This document shows positions 7,206 to 14,826 of a stretch of DNA of 45,210 nt, in pieces; position 1 is the stretch's first letter; the number at the start of each line of letters is the position of its first letter. A model generated the notes under the pieces. It was not told the origin of the DNA, ran no database searches, and was given only the letters and a program-made list of their open reading frames with translations. Location of the stretch: positions 1 through 45,210 of the forward strand of contig CAIUPE010000151.1 in the NCBI GenBank assembly GCA_903900975.1. The letters are read 5' to 3'. Source of the stretch: an uncultured Hyphomicrobiales bacterium. Lineage in GTDB: Bacteria; Pseudomonadota; Alphaproteobacteria; Rhizobiales; Beijerinckiaceae. A program made the position numbers and the translations under genes.

Positions 7206-7804
7206 TGTCGGTTGCAGCGATCCTTTTAGCCGCCGGACGCTCCACCCGCATGGGGGCGAACAAGCTGTTGGAGCAGCTCAACGGCAAGCCCCTGGTGCGC
7301 CATGTGGCTGACGCTGCGCTCGCCTCAAAAGCGCATCCCGTTATTGTGGTGACGGGCCATCAGAATGAGCGGGTCGAGGCTGCGCTGGAGGGGCTTGATC
7401 TCGCTTTCGTTTATAATCCCGATTTCGCCGACGGGCTTTCAACCTCGCTTAAAGCGGGAGTGGCGGTTTTACCTGCCGAGGTAACGGCCGTCATTGTTCT
7501 GCTCGGTGATATGCCGCTCGTGACGTCAGAGGCGATGGATGCCGTGATCATGGCGTTTGCGGCGTCGCCGGAAAAAATGGCCGCCGTGCCTGTGCATAAA
7601 GGCGAGTGGGGCAATCCGGTGCTGCTCTCGCGCTCGGTTTTTGGTGAGGTCGCCACGCTCCAAGGCGATGCGGGTGCCCGTAAATTGCTGCAAGGACGGG
7701 TAGGGGATGTGCTGGAAGTGCCCGTTGCGAGCGATGCTGTCCTGATCGATCTCGATACGCCGGAAGCCTTGGCGAAAGCGCGGATGCAGGCCATTGAGGT
7801 GTGA
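7205..7804 (+). CDS. MobA/MocA-like molybdenum cofactor nucleotidyltransferase
   Basis: A 199-residue NTP-transferase. The nucleotide-binding signature LLAAGRSTRMGANKLLE is at residues 7-23, and the metal-binding GDMPLV is near residue 101. This family includes MocA, which adds CMP to molybdopterin to make the cytosine dinucleotide cofactor used by CO dehydrogenase and xanthine-dehydrogenase-like enzymes, and MobA, which adds GMP. MocA fits the context better, but the nucleotide cannot be decided by eye. Translation is probably coupled to the gene before it (TAATG). Confidence 0.85.
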   Translation: MSVAAILLAAGRSTRMGANKLLEQLNGKPLVRHVADAALASKAHPVIVVTGHQNERVEAALEGLDLAFVYNPDFADGLSTSLKAGVAVLPAEVTAVIVLLGDMPLVTSEAMDAVIMAFAASPEKMAAVPVHKGEWGNPVLLSRSVFGEVATLQGDAGARKLLQGRVGDVLEVPVASDAVLIDLDTPEALAKARMQAIEV

Positions 7805-7836
7805 TCGAGACCTCTATTTTTGTATCCCGAAAAATA

Positions 7837-7866
7837 TGGACAACCCCGAATTATTGGTGATACATT
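7837..7866 (+). promoter_or_regulatory. Possible promoter of the first brnTA module
   Basis: TGGACA at 7837-7842 and TACATT at 7861-7866 are separated by 18 bases and lie just upstream of the brnT start. The match to consensus is moderate, so this is a proposal only. Confidence 0.35.
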
Positions 7867-7872
7867 AAATCA

Positions 7873-8160
7873 ATGAAGGTGACGTTTGATCCCGCTAAAA
7901 GAGATCATACCTTGCGTGATCGGGAAATGGATTTTCTTGACGCGTCACTCCTCTTTGAGGGGCTGGTTGTGACCTTTGAGGATCAACGGTTTGAGTATGG
8001 CGAGACGCGATATCAAAGCTTCGGCCATATGTATCAGCGCTTGGTCTGTGTGGTGTAGACGCCACGCGGTGAAGCCCGACATGTTATTTCGATGAGGAAA
8101 TGTAATGAACGCGAAATCGCCAAATACACCCCTTTCCTTGACCGATTGGAACAAGGTTGA
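7873..8160 (+). pseudogene. brnT toxin gene broken by an in-frame amber codon
   Basis: Codons 1-61 encode a clear BrnT toxin N-terminal part (MKVTFDPAKRDHTLRDREMD...). Codon 62 is TAG at 8056-8058. Beyond it the same frame continues with TPRGEARHVISMRK and ends at TGA 8158-8160, as a normal 95-residue BrnT would. In the intact paralogue at 8515 the aligned codon 62 is TGG (tryptophan), so one base change explains the break. BrnT is a RelE-like ribonuclease. The truncated product lacks the conserved C-terminal RHxISMRK segment and should be inactive unless the amber codon is suppressed. Confidence 0.92.
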
Positions 8161-8434
8161 TGCCCATATCATCGCACAGCATGAATATGACGAAGCGCCT
8201 GAATTAACCGATGAAATGCTGGAAATGGCTGAGGTTTCAAAGGGCGAAACGCTGATCCGTGAGGGAAATGGACCTTTGACCAAAGCGTTACGCGGGCGGC
8301 CAAAATCGCTGAACCCTAAGGAACAACGCTCCGTGCGCTTTTCCCCCGAAGTGCTCGACTATTTTCGCGCCACGGGAAAAGGCTGGCAAACGCGGATGGA
8401 CGAGGCGTTGAAGGAGTGGATTGCGCGGCATTGA
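8105..8434 (+). CDS. brnA: BrnA-family antitoxin (partner toxin broken)
   Basis: A 109-residue BrnA antitoxin. The acidic central part YDEAPELTDEMLEMAE (residues 28-43) and the C-terminal ribbon-helix-helix (SVRFSPEVLDYFRATGKGWQTRMDEALKEW) are typical. BrnA binds BrnT and represses its own promoter. It overlaps the 3' end of the broken brnT, the normal arrangement. With its toxin dead it may now be a relic, or it may act on the second module just downstream. Confidence 0.92.
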   Translation: MNAKSPNTPLSLTDWNKVDAHIIAQHEYDEAPELTDEMLEMAEVSKGETLIREGNGPLTKALRGRPKSLNPKEQRSVRFSPEVLDYFRATGKGWQTRMDEALKEWIARH

Positions 8435-8481
8435 GGGTATGAGGGCAAGCCTGTTGTCTGGCTCCAACATATTTAAATGGA

Positions 8482-8509
8482 TTGACATCTTAATTTTTGC
8501 ATATACAAA
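8482..8509 (+). promoter_or_regulatory. Promoter of the second brnTA module
   Basis: A perfect -35 hexamer TTGACA at 8482-8487 is followed after 16 bases by TACAAA at 8504-8509, inside an AT-rich stretch. ATATACA occurs twice with one base between (8501-8507 and 8509-8515), which could be the BrnA operator overlapping the promoter. Confidence 0.55.
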
Positions 8510-8514
8510 TATAC

Positions 8515-8787
8515 ATGAAAATCACTTTTGATCCAATAAAGCGGAATGCAACCCTCGAAAATAGGGGTTTGGATTTTGCCGATGCGGGTGATGTGTTTAC
8601 GGAGATCGTTTTCGAACAAGAGGATGATGGGTTCGATTATGGCGAAAGCCGATACATTACCGTTGGATTTTTGCGAGATCGGATGGTCGTCATCGTCTGG
8701 ACCCCAAGGGGTGACGCCCGCCATATTATTTCGATGCGAAAGGCCGATGATCGTGAACAAGCCCGATATGAAAAAAGACTGGGTTGA
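8515..8787 (+). CDS. brnT: BrnT-family ribonuclease toxin
   Basis: A 90-residue intact BrnT toxin: MKITFDPIKRNATLENRGLD at the N terminus, a central DYGESRY (41-47), and VWTPRGDARHIISMRKA (61-77), which is the segment lost from the upstream copy. BrnT is a RelE-fold ribonuclease that blocks translation. The ATG at 8515 is chosen over one at 8497 because it matches the family N terminus and lies after the promoter. The antitoxin gene overlaps its end. Confidence 0.93.
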   Translation: MKITFDPIKRNATLENRGLDFADAGDVFTEIVFEQEDDGFDYGESRYITVGFLRDRMVVIVWTPRGDARHIISMRKADDREQARYEKRLG

Positions 8788-9004
8788 CCCCGACGACGCA
8801 CCGGAACTGACCGATGAGTGGTTTGATACGGCTGACCTCAAGATCAATGATCGACTCGTGCGGCGAGGGCGTCCGCGGGGTTCGAACAAGCAGCAGGTCG
8901 CTATTCGATTGGATGTCGATATCATCGAACGGTTCAAGGCTGACGGCGCGGGCTGGCAGTCCCGCGTTAATGCAGTGCTTAAAGACTGGATTTCCCGCCA
9001 TTAA
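8747..9004 (+). CDS. brnA: BrnA-family antitoxin of the second module
   Basis: An 85-residue BrnA antitoxin with DAPELTDEWFDTADL (residues about 16-30) and a C-terminal ribbon-helix-helix VAIRLDVDIIERFKADGAGW. It overlaps brnT by 41 bases in another frame. The ATG at 8747 is placed after GAAAGG; an ATG at 8768 is also possible and would shorten the protein by 7 residues. It is shorter than the upstream BrnA, mainly at its N terminus. Confidence 0.9.
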   Translation: MIVNKPDMKKDWVDPDDAPELTDEWFDTADLKINDRLVRRGRPRGSNKQQVAIRLDVDIIERFKADGAGWQSRVNAVLKDWISRH

Positions 9005-9047
9005 GCGCTGAAGCTCCGCAATCTTAGCCGCCCACCACCTTTACCGC

Positions 9048-9188
9048 TTACTTCTTCTTCCCCTCACCCCGGCATCGATCCGAGCAATATTTCACCTCGT
9101 CCCACACCTTCGCCCATTTTTTCCGCCATGCGAAGGGACGCTTGCACGCCGCGCAGGTCTTGCTGGGGAGATCTTCCTTACGGCGCAT
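9048..9188 (-). CDS. DUF2256 small zinc-ribbon protein
   Basis: A 46-residue gene read on the minus strand from ATG at 9188 to TAA at 9048-9050. The product begins MRRKEDLPSKTCAACKRPFA and continues with WRKKWAKVWDEVKYCSDRCR before a lysine-rich end. The two cysteine pairs (TCAAC and YCSDRC) and the WRKKW core are the DUF2256 signature. DUF2256 genes are often found beside PhrB-type photolyases, as here. Its function is unknown; a zinc- or nucleic-acid-binding accessory role is only a guess. Confidence 0.88.
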   Translation of the reverse strand: MRRKEDLPSKTCAACKRPFAWRKKWAKVWDEVKYCSDRCRGEGKKK

Positions 9189-9226
9189 GGGGGGCATGGT
9201 TCACGGTCCCGTTAATCTGATGTCGT

Positions 9227-9248
9227 TTGAGCTGCGTACGCAACACAA
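9227..9248. promoter_or_regulatory. Dyad in the DUF2256/photolyase divergent region
   Basis: The core TGCGTACGCA (9233-9242) is a perfect 10-bp palindrome. The outer TTG (9227-9229) and CAA (9246-9248) extend the symmetry about the same centre. It lies 38 bases upstream of the DUF2256 start and 41 bases upstream of the SDR start, so one regulator could control both directions. The regulator is not known; light-responsive MerR-type (LitR/CarH) repressors often control such photolyase genes, but that link is speculative here. Confidence 0.5.
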
Positions 9249-9289
9249 CGACATTCGGGTCACGCGTTTCGCGTTGAAGGGGATAAGAC

Positions 9290-10021
9290 ATGCTAGGCAC
9301 CATCGCAATTTTTGGCGGATCGGGCGGCATCGGGTCAGCCGTGGCCCGCGCCATTAAAGCGCGGGGTTATCAAGTCCATCTCATCGGGCGCGATGCGGGG
9401 CGGTTGGCGTCTACCGCTGAAGCCCTTGGTGGTGCAACCTATTCAACCGCCGATGTCGAGGATGAAGCCTCTGTCATCAAAGCGGTTGCAGAAGCGGGCG
9501 AGACGCTGGCAGGCCTTTGTTATGCGGTGGGCACCATCAATCTGAAACCCGTGACACGGCTGACCGCTGACGATGTCGCTCGCGATTTCCGCATCAATGC
9601 CCAAGGCGCATTTTACGCGATCAAGGCATCGATACCGGCACTTAAAGCCTATTCCGGCGTGTCCTCGATTTTGCTGTTCTCGACAGTCGCCGTGCATCAG
9701 GGCTTCACCGCGCACGCATCGGTTGCCATGGCCAAGGGCGCGGTGGAGGGGCTAACGCTGTCGCTCGCTGCCGAGCTTGCGCCGAAAATTCGCGTCAATT
9801 GCATCGCCCCATCCCTCACCCGCACGCCGATGGCGGCACCTTTGCTGGCCAATGAGTCGATGGCCACAGCGATTGCCGGTCTGCATGCGATGCAACGCCT
9901 CGGAGAGGCAGACGACATTGCGCCTCTGGCCGCTTTGCTGCTGTCCAGCGAAGCGGGCTGGATTACCGGTCAATCGGTCGGTGTCGATGGCGGACGCTCG
10001 ATGTTGCGCAACAAGGGATGA
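9290..10021 (+). CDS. SDR-fold protein of the photolyase operon
   Basis: A 243-residue classical-length short-chain dehydrogenase/reductase. The nucleotide-binding GGSGGIG lies at residues 8-14 and the family C-terminal end ITGQSVGVDGGRS is present. The catalytic YxxxK is altered: the aligned residues are VAMAK (in HASVAMAKGAVEGLT), so the tyrosine is missing while the lysine remains. Its stop overlaps the photolyase start (ATGA), so the two are coupled. Catalysis by the usual mechanism is doubtful; a role linked to the photolyase cofactor or the DUF2256 protein is inferred only from context. Confidence 0.85.
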   Translation: MLGTIAIFGGSGGIGSAVARAIKARGYQVHLIGRDAGRLASTAEALGGATYSTADVEDEASVIKAVAEAGETLAGLCYAVGTINLKPVTRLTADDVARDFRINAQGAFYAIKASIPALKAYSGVSSILLFSTVAVHQGFTAHASVAMAKGAVEGLTLSLAAELAPKIRVNCIAPSLTRTPMAAPLLANESMATAIAGLHAMQRLGEADDIAPLAALLLSSEAGWITGQSVGVDGGRSMLRNKG

Positions 10022-11550
10022 GCGGGGCAGGCGGATCGTTACGGCTGATCCTTGGCGATCAGCTGAGTGCTGGTATCTCCTCCTTGGTCGATCTCGATAG
10101 AGCCCGCGATGTCGTGCTGATGGTCGAGGTTGCAAGCGAGACGACCTATGTGCCGCACCACAAGCAAAAAATTGCCTTCATTCTCTCCGCCATGCGGCAT
10201 TTTGCCAGCGAGCTGTCAGCGCAAGGCGTAACCGTCGATTATGTGAAGCTTGATGATCCGGAGAACACCGGCTCCTTTTCCGATGAAGTCGCCCGCGCCA
10301 TCAAGCGCCATCGCCCCAGCCGGTTGATGGTTACCGAGCCCGGCGAATATCGGGTCAGGCAGTTCATGCAGGATTGGCAGGATGCATTCGGCTTACCCGT
10401 CGACATCCGAGACGATACGCGGTTTTTATCCTCGCCTGCCGAGTTTGCCCGATGGGCAGAGGGCAAAAAACAACTCCGCATGGAATTTTTCTACCGCGAG
10501 ATGCGGCGCAAGACCGGCCTTCTGATGACAGGTTCAGACCCTATCGGCGGCCAATGGAATTTCGACAGCGAAAACCGCAAATCGCTCCCGAAAGGAAGCC
10601 AATTGCCATCCCGCCTTCGTTTTGAGCCGGATGCCATTACGCAAGACGTGCTTCGCATGGTCGGCGAACGCTTCACCCGTCACCCCGGCGAGCTGGAAGC
10701 CTTTGGCTGGCCCGTCACGCGGGCAGACGCGTTAAACGCGCTCGATCATTTTATCGATATTGCCTTGCCCTCCTTCGGCGATGTGCAAGACGCTATGAAA
10801 CAGGGCGAAAGCTTTCTTTATCACGCGCTGCTTTCGCCCATGCTCAATGTCGGCTTGTTGTTGCCAGAAGAGGTCTGCCGCAAGGCGGAATTCGCCTATC
10901 ACAGCGGCCACGCGCCATTGAATGCGGTGGAGGGCTTTATCCGCCAAATCCTCGGCTGGCGCGAATATGTGCGCGGGCTCTATTGGCTGAAAATGCCTGA
11001 TTACGCGACAGGCAATGCATTAAACGCGCATCGGCCGCTTCCAGCCTTTTATTGGACCGGTGACACGCCGATGAATTGCTTGCGGCAATGCGTGGGTGAC
11101 ACGATGCGCAACGCCTATGCCCATCATATTCAGCGGCTGATGGTGCTCGGCAATTTTGCCTTGCTTGCGGGTATTAACCCCGCCGAAGTCGAGGAATGGT
11201 TTTTGGCCGTTTATGCGGATGCGTTCGAGTGGGTTGAATTGCCGAATGTCCACGGCATGGCGCTTTTCGCCGATGGCGGGGTGATGGCGTCCAAACCCTA
11301 TGCCGCGTCAGGCGCCTATATCGACCGCATGAGCGATTATTGCGGTTCATGCGCCTATTCGCCCAAGGAGAAGCTTGGGGCCAAAGCGTGTCCGTTCAAC
11401 TATCTCTATTGGGATTTTCTGGCCCGCAACCGGCCCACCCTTGGCGGCAATCAACGCTTAGCAATGCCCTATCGCACGCTAGCTGCGATGCCGTTTGAAA
11501 AGCGCGATCAGATTGCCATTGAATCGCAACGCTTTCTTGATGGGCTGTAA
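10018..11550 (+). CDS. phrB: Iron-sulfur bacterial photolyase/cryptochrome (PhrB-type)
   Basis: A 510-residue photolyase of the FeS-BCP group, which includes Agrobacterium PhrB, a light-driven (6-4) photoproduct repair enzyme. It carries FAD, an antenna lumazine and a [4Fe-4S] cluster. Cysteines at 354, 442, 445 and 458 have the same spacing as the cluster ligands of PhrB (350, 438, 441, 454). The C-terminal YCGSC...ACPFNYLYWDFLARN region and GWREYVRGLYW are family hallmarks. It is the second gene of the SDR-photolyase operon, divergent from DUF2256. Confidence 0.93.
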   Translation: MSGAGGSLRLILGDQLSAGISSLVDLDRARDVVLMVEVASETTYVPHHKQKIAFILSAMRHFASELSAQGVTVDYVKLDDPENTGSFSDEVARAIKRHRPSRLMVTEPGEYRVRQFMQDWQDAFGLPVDIRDDTRFLSSPAEFARWAEGKKQLRMEFFYREMRRKTGLLMTGSDPIGGQWNFDSENRKSLPKGSQLPSRLRFEPDAITQDVLRMVGERFTRHPGELEAFGWPVTRADALNALDHFIDIALPSFGDVQDAMKQGESFLYHALLSPMLNVGLLLPEEVCRKAEFAYHSGHAPLNAVEGFIRQILGWREYVRGLYWLKMPDYATGNALNAHRPLPAFYWTGDTPMNCLRQCVGDTMRNAYAHHIQRLMVLGNFALLAGINPAEVEEWFLAVYADAFEWVELPNVHGMALFADGGVMASKPYAASGAYIDRMSDYCGSCAYSPKEKLGAKACPFNYLYWDFLARNRPTLGGNQRLAMPYRTLAAMPFEKRDQIAIESQRFLDGL

Positions 11551-11619
11551 TGTCACTTCCCACCTTTCGGATTGTTGCAGGCTTTGCTAAGCCATGACGC
11601 AACAGGAAGTGTAACAGTT

Positions 11620-12222
11620 ATGACCACCCATCCGCCCCGCATCTCGACACTGCTCGCCACCATCGCCAAAAATGGCGAAGGAGATCGCATAACGGTCGGC
11701 CAGATTGTGGATGCCTTGGGCGCGCGCGGTTTCTCGCTGCTGATCGTTATTCTAGGCCTCCCCAACAGCCTGCCGATGCCGCCGCCGATAGCGCTGGTGA
11801 GCGGGTTTTTGATGGTGTTTATCTCGTTACAACTCATTTTTGGCCGCTCAGCCCCTTGGTTGCCGCAAGCGGTGTTGAAAAACTCGATCGCACGCCAAGA
11901 TGTCGCCAAAGCGGTGGGCACCGCCATGCCATGGGTGCGATGGATTGAGAAGCTGGCAAGGCCGCGCCTCTCGCTGTTTGATCATGCCGCAAGCTGGCGC
12001 GCGCTTGGCTTCGGATTGCTTATTTTGTCGCTCGGTCTGGTGTTCGCATTGCCGGTGATCGGGCAAATTCCCATCGGCATTGCGCTATGCCTCATGGGTC
12101 TCGGCCTCGTGGAGCGCGACGGCTATTTAACCCTGATCGGCTTTGCCATCGGCTTAATGGGCGTGGCGTTTTCCTACGGCTTTATTGTTGCCGTTTTAAC
12201 GGGTGCATCGCGGGTATTTTGA
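11620..12222 (+). CDS. exoD: ExoD-family membrane protein
   Basis: A 200-residue ExoD family protein with several hydrophobic segments. The conserved region GARGFSLLIVILGLPNSLPMPPP occupies about residues 34-56. ExoD of Sinorhizobium affects exopolysaccharide production and alkali tolerance, but its molecular activity is not established. The ATG at 11620 has AGGAAG upstream; an in-frame ATG at 11572 is rejected for lack of a ribosome-binding site and of family similarity. It converges with radC across a hairpin-rich gap. Confidence 0.88.
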   Translation: MTTHPPRISTLLATIAKNGEGDRITVGQIVDALGARGFSLLIVILGLPNSLPMPPPIALVSGFLMVFISLQLIFGRSAPWLPQAVLKNSIARQDVAKAVGTAMPWVRWIEKLARPRLSLFDHAASWRALGFGLLILSLGLVFALPVIGQIPIGIALCLMGLGLVERDGYLTLIGFAIGLMGVAFSYGFIVAVLTGASRVF

Positions 12223-12233
12223 GAATGGCTTAA

Positions 12234-12256
12234 CTTCCTTCTCCCTGATGGAGAAG
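12234..12256. repeat. CTTCCTTCTCCC-type short hairpin element (copy 1)
   Basis: CTTCTCC (12238-12244) pairs with GGAGAAG (12250-12256) around a 5-base loop. The left arm shares CTTCCTTCTCCC with the fuller hairpin at 19252-19280. It lies 12 bases after the exoD stop and may help terminate transcription. Confidence 0.6.
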
Positions 12257-12269
12257 CGAGTCTCTTCTT

Positions 12270-12324
12270 GGACCGCGCGGCTCCTGCCGCGCTCTTATAA
12301 TGCGAGCCGGGAGGCTCGCGGTCC
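12270..12324. repeat. Composite palindromic (REP-like) element, nested triple hairpin
   Basis: An outer 8-bp stem, GGACCGCG (12270-12277) with CGCGGTCC (12317-12324), encloses two perfect 7-bp hairpins with 4-base loops. The first is GCGCGGC-TCCT-GCCGCGC (12275-12292) and the second GCGAGCC-GGGA-GGCTCGC (12302-12319). The outer and inner stems share bases, so they are alternatives or form a three-way junction. It lies between the convergent exoD and radC and resembles dispersed extragenic palindromes. Confidence 0.8.
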
Positions 12325-12337
12325 GAAATTGGTTCGG

Positions 12338-13051
12338 CTAAATCAACCCTTGCCCCTTCAAACTCGCATGCCCATTCCGGCCAATGATGATGTGGTCATG
12401 CACCAGCACGCCTAAGGGCTTGCCTGCATCCACAATCTGCCGTGTCATCGCAATATCGGCATGGGACGGTGTCGGATCGCCCGACGGGTGGTTATGAACC
12501 AGAATAACCGCCGTTGCCGAGAGTTCCAAAGCGCGCTTGACCACTTCGCGGGGGTAGACCGGCGTGTGATCCACCGTTCCGGTCTGCTGCACCTCGTCCG
12601 CAATCAAGCCGTTGCGCTTATCGAGAAACAGAATGCGAAAAATCTCCCGTGCCTCAAACGCCATAGATGCTCGGCAATAATCAATGACGGAAGTCCAAGA
12701 GCCCAGCACAGTACGCTTTTTAACTTCGCCTCGCGCCAATTCGCGACCCGCAGCCTCAATGAGTTTGAAATCTAGTGCTGTGGCCTCGCCGATCCCATCG
12801 ACACCACACAGCCGCGTATAGGGAGCACCAAGCACTTCAGCGACCGAGCCAAACTCGGTAATCAGCTTTTTGGCGAGCGGTTTAACATCGCGTCGCGGAA
12901 TGGTGCGAAACAGCAAAAGCTCGAGCAGTTCGTAGTTTTGAAGTGCCGCAACTCCCGCGCGAGAAAATCTTTCGCGCAACCTATGGCGGTGGCCTGCCGC
13001 GTGATCCTCCCCCTGTGTCGCTTTCGCGGGGGAAAGATCAGATGCGGCCAT
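12338..13051 (-). CDS. radC: RadC family JAB-domain protein
   Basis: A 237-residue RadC/MPN+ family protein. It has an N-terminal helix-hairpin-helix-like region ([21 protein letters not shown], about residues 73-93). A C-terminal JAB domain has the zinc motif [14 protein letters not shown]. The historical link to DNA repair was later questioned and the biochemical role is uncertain. It begins 3 bases after the map stop and is very likely in the same transcript. Confidence 0.93.
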   Translation of the reverse strand: MAASDLSPAKATQGEDHAAGHRHRLRERFSRAGVAALQNYELLELLLFRTIPRRDVKPLAKKLITEFGSVAEVLGAPYTRLCGVDGIGEATALDFKLIEAAGRELARGEVKKRTVLGSWTSVIDYCRASMAFEAREIFRILFLDKRNGLIADEVQQTGTVDHTPVYPREVVKRALELSATAVILVHNHPSGDPTPSHADIAMTRQIVDAGKPLGVLVHDHIIIGRNGHASLKGQGLI

Positions 13052-13054
13052 TGT

Positions 13055-13888
13055 TCAGGCTCCGGCGGTTCCGATGGGGGGCTTATCGAGGCCCTTGGGG
13101 GAGAGGGTGAAGATCTCGCACCCCATTTGGGTGACGCCGATCGTGTGTTCAAACTGCGCCGAAAGCGAGCGATCGCGCGTCACAGCGGTCCAGCCATCGC
13201 CGAGCACTTTCACTTCCGGACGCCCAAGATTGATCATCGGCTCGATGGTGAACAACATGCCGGGACGAAGCGGCACGCCTTCGCCCTTGCGGCCATAATG
13301 CAGAATATTCGGCTCGTCATGGAAGAGCTGGCCCAAACCATGGCCGCAGAAATCGCGCACCACGGTGCAGCGCTCGGCCTCGGCATAGGTTTGGATCGCG
13401 TAGCCGATATCGCCCGTGGTCGCGCCGGGCTTTACCGCCGCAATGCCGCGCATCAGGCATTCATAGGTGATGTCGATCAACCGTTCGGCGCGGCGCGGCA
13501 CTTCGCCCACGCCATACATGCGGCTTGAATCGCCATGCCAGCCATCCACCACCAGCGTGATGTCGATATTGACGATGTCGCCATCACGCAGCGGCTTCTC
13601 ATTCGGAATACCGTGACACACGACATGATTGATCGAGGTGCAAATGCCGCGCGTGAAGCCGCGATAATTCAACGGCGCGGGATAGGCTTTGTGATCCATC
13701 GCAAATTCGAAGGCCACACGGTCCAGATAATCCGTGGTAACGCCGGGCTTGACCAGATCGACCATCAGATCGAGCGCTTCCGCCGTCAATTTGCCAGCCT
13801 TGCGCATGGCCGCAAACGCGTCCTCGCCGAACAGCTTGATCTCGCCGGGACGGCGCTTGGTGGTTTGGGTGGCTTCGACGAAGGTCAT
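13055..13888 (-). CDS. map: Type I methionine aminopeptidase
   Basis: A 277-residue methionine aminopeptidase that removes initiator methionine from new proteins. The metal ligands are in DITLVVDGWHGDSS, GHGLGQLFHDEP, TIEPMINLG and the late QFEHTIGVT. The start at 13888 (MTFVEATQ) gives the usual alphaproteobacterial N terminus. Upstream in-frame ATGs at 13945 and 14071 would add 19 or 61 residues without family similarity, the longest overlapping the divergent cinA-like gene. It is followed by radC after 3 bases. Confidence 0.95.
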   Translation of the reverse strand: MTFVEATQTTKRRPGEIKLFGEDAFAAMRKAGKLTAEALDLMVDLVKPGVTTDYLDRVAFEFAMDHKAYPAPLNYRGFTRGICTSINHVVCHGIPNEKPLRDGDIVNIDITLVVDGWHGDSSRMYGVGEVPRRAERLIDITYECLMRGIAAVKPGATTGDIGYAIQTYAEAERCTVVRDFCGHGLGQLFHDEPNILHYGRKGEGVPLRPGMLFTIEPMINLGRPEVKVLGDGWTAVTRDRSLSAQFEHTIGVTQMGCEIFTLSPKGLDKPPIGTAGA

Positions 13889-14063
13889 CGGGCTCGTTTC
13901 GGTGCATAAAATGGATGGTTCAGATGTGGTGGAATTGCGCGCCATTTGCAAGCTTTTCATCAGGAGATGTGGGCAAACTGCATTTCGCGGTGCATGGCGG
14001 ACAAAGCGCGCTTGAGCCCTAGCCGCGCAAGGCATTAAAAGGGGCAAGCAAAGGGGCCGCAGC

Positions 14064-14819
14064 ATGACCAATGATATTCAAGATAAAGTGACGGCGGCAC
14101 TGCTCGTGATCGGCGATGAAATTCTATCGGGCCGCACGAAAGATAAAAATATCGGCTATATCGCCGAATATCTCACCGCCATCGGCATTGATCTGCGCGA
14201 AGTCCGCGTTGTGTCGGATGATGAAGGGGCGATTATCGAAGCCGTTAACACGTTGCGCGTCCGCAATACCTATTTGTTCACGACAGGCGGCATCGGCCCG
14301 ACGCATGATGATATTACGGCGGATTGCATCGCCAAAGCGCTTAATGTCGGCATTTCGCATGATCCGCGCGCGGTCGCGATGCTGAAAGAGCGTTACGCCA
14401 ATCCGGAAGATCTCAATGAGGCCCGTCTGCGTATGGCGCGCATTCCCGATGGGGCGGATCTGATCGAAAACCCAATCTCGAAAGCGCCGGGCTTTATGGT
14501 CGCAAACGTCATCGTCATGGCGGGTGTGCCAGCCATCATGCAAGCGATGTTAGAGGGCGTAACGCCCAAGCTCAAAACCGGCAAAACCATCAGCTCAGTA
14601 TCGATTGATTCAGGCGGTCTGCCTGAAGGCGCTTATGCGACGGGCCTAGGCGAAGTGCAAAAGGCCCATGCGGGTGTGATCATCGGGTCCTATCCGCATT
14701 TTGATGGCCAGCGCTTCGTCAACCAGATCGTGCTGCGCTCGCGCGACGAGGCGCTGCTTGAGCAGGCCAAAACCGCCGTTGCCGCCCTTATTGCCCAATT
14801 AAAATCCGCTAATCAGTGA
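14064..14819 (+). CDS. CinA-like MoCF-domain protein
   Basis: A 251-residue protein with the MoaB/Mog-type domain that begins CinA proteins: [20 protein letters not shown] (residues 13-32) and [13 protein letters not shown] (about 73-85). It lacks the C-terminal deamidase domain of full-length CinA (about 400 residues), so nicotinamide-nucleotide amidase activity is not expected. It may have the ADP-ribose pyrophosphatase-like activity described for the N-terminal domain. It is followed by gpt after 7 bases. Confidence 0.88.
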   Translation: MTNDIQDKVTAALLVIGDEILSGRTKDKNIGYIAEYLTAIGIDLREVRVVSDDEGAIIEAVNTLRVRNTYLFTTGGIGPTHDDITADCIAKALNVGISHDPRAVAMLKERYANPEDLNEARLRMARIPDGADLIENPISKAPGFMVANVIVMAGVPAIMQAMLEGVTPKLKTGKTISSVSIDSGGLPEGAYATGLGEVQKAHAGVIIGSYPHFDGQRFVNQIVLRSRDEALLEQAKTAVAALIAQLKSANQ

Positions 14820-14826
14820 GTATGTC

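Noticed and set aside
8870-8890. GGTTCGAA, resembling a tRNA T-arm
   Set aside because: It lies inside the brnA coding sequence and no cloverleaf can be drawn around it.
13889-14071. N-terminal extension of the methionine aminopeptidase
   Set aside because: The extra residues lack family similarity and overlap the start of the divergent CinA-like gene; the start at 13888 gives a normal length.
14064-14819. Full-length CinA nicotinamide-nucleotide amidase
   Set aside because: The protein ends after the MoCF-type domain, and no downstream frame encodes the deamidase domain; gpt follows directly.
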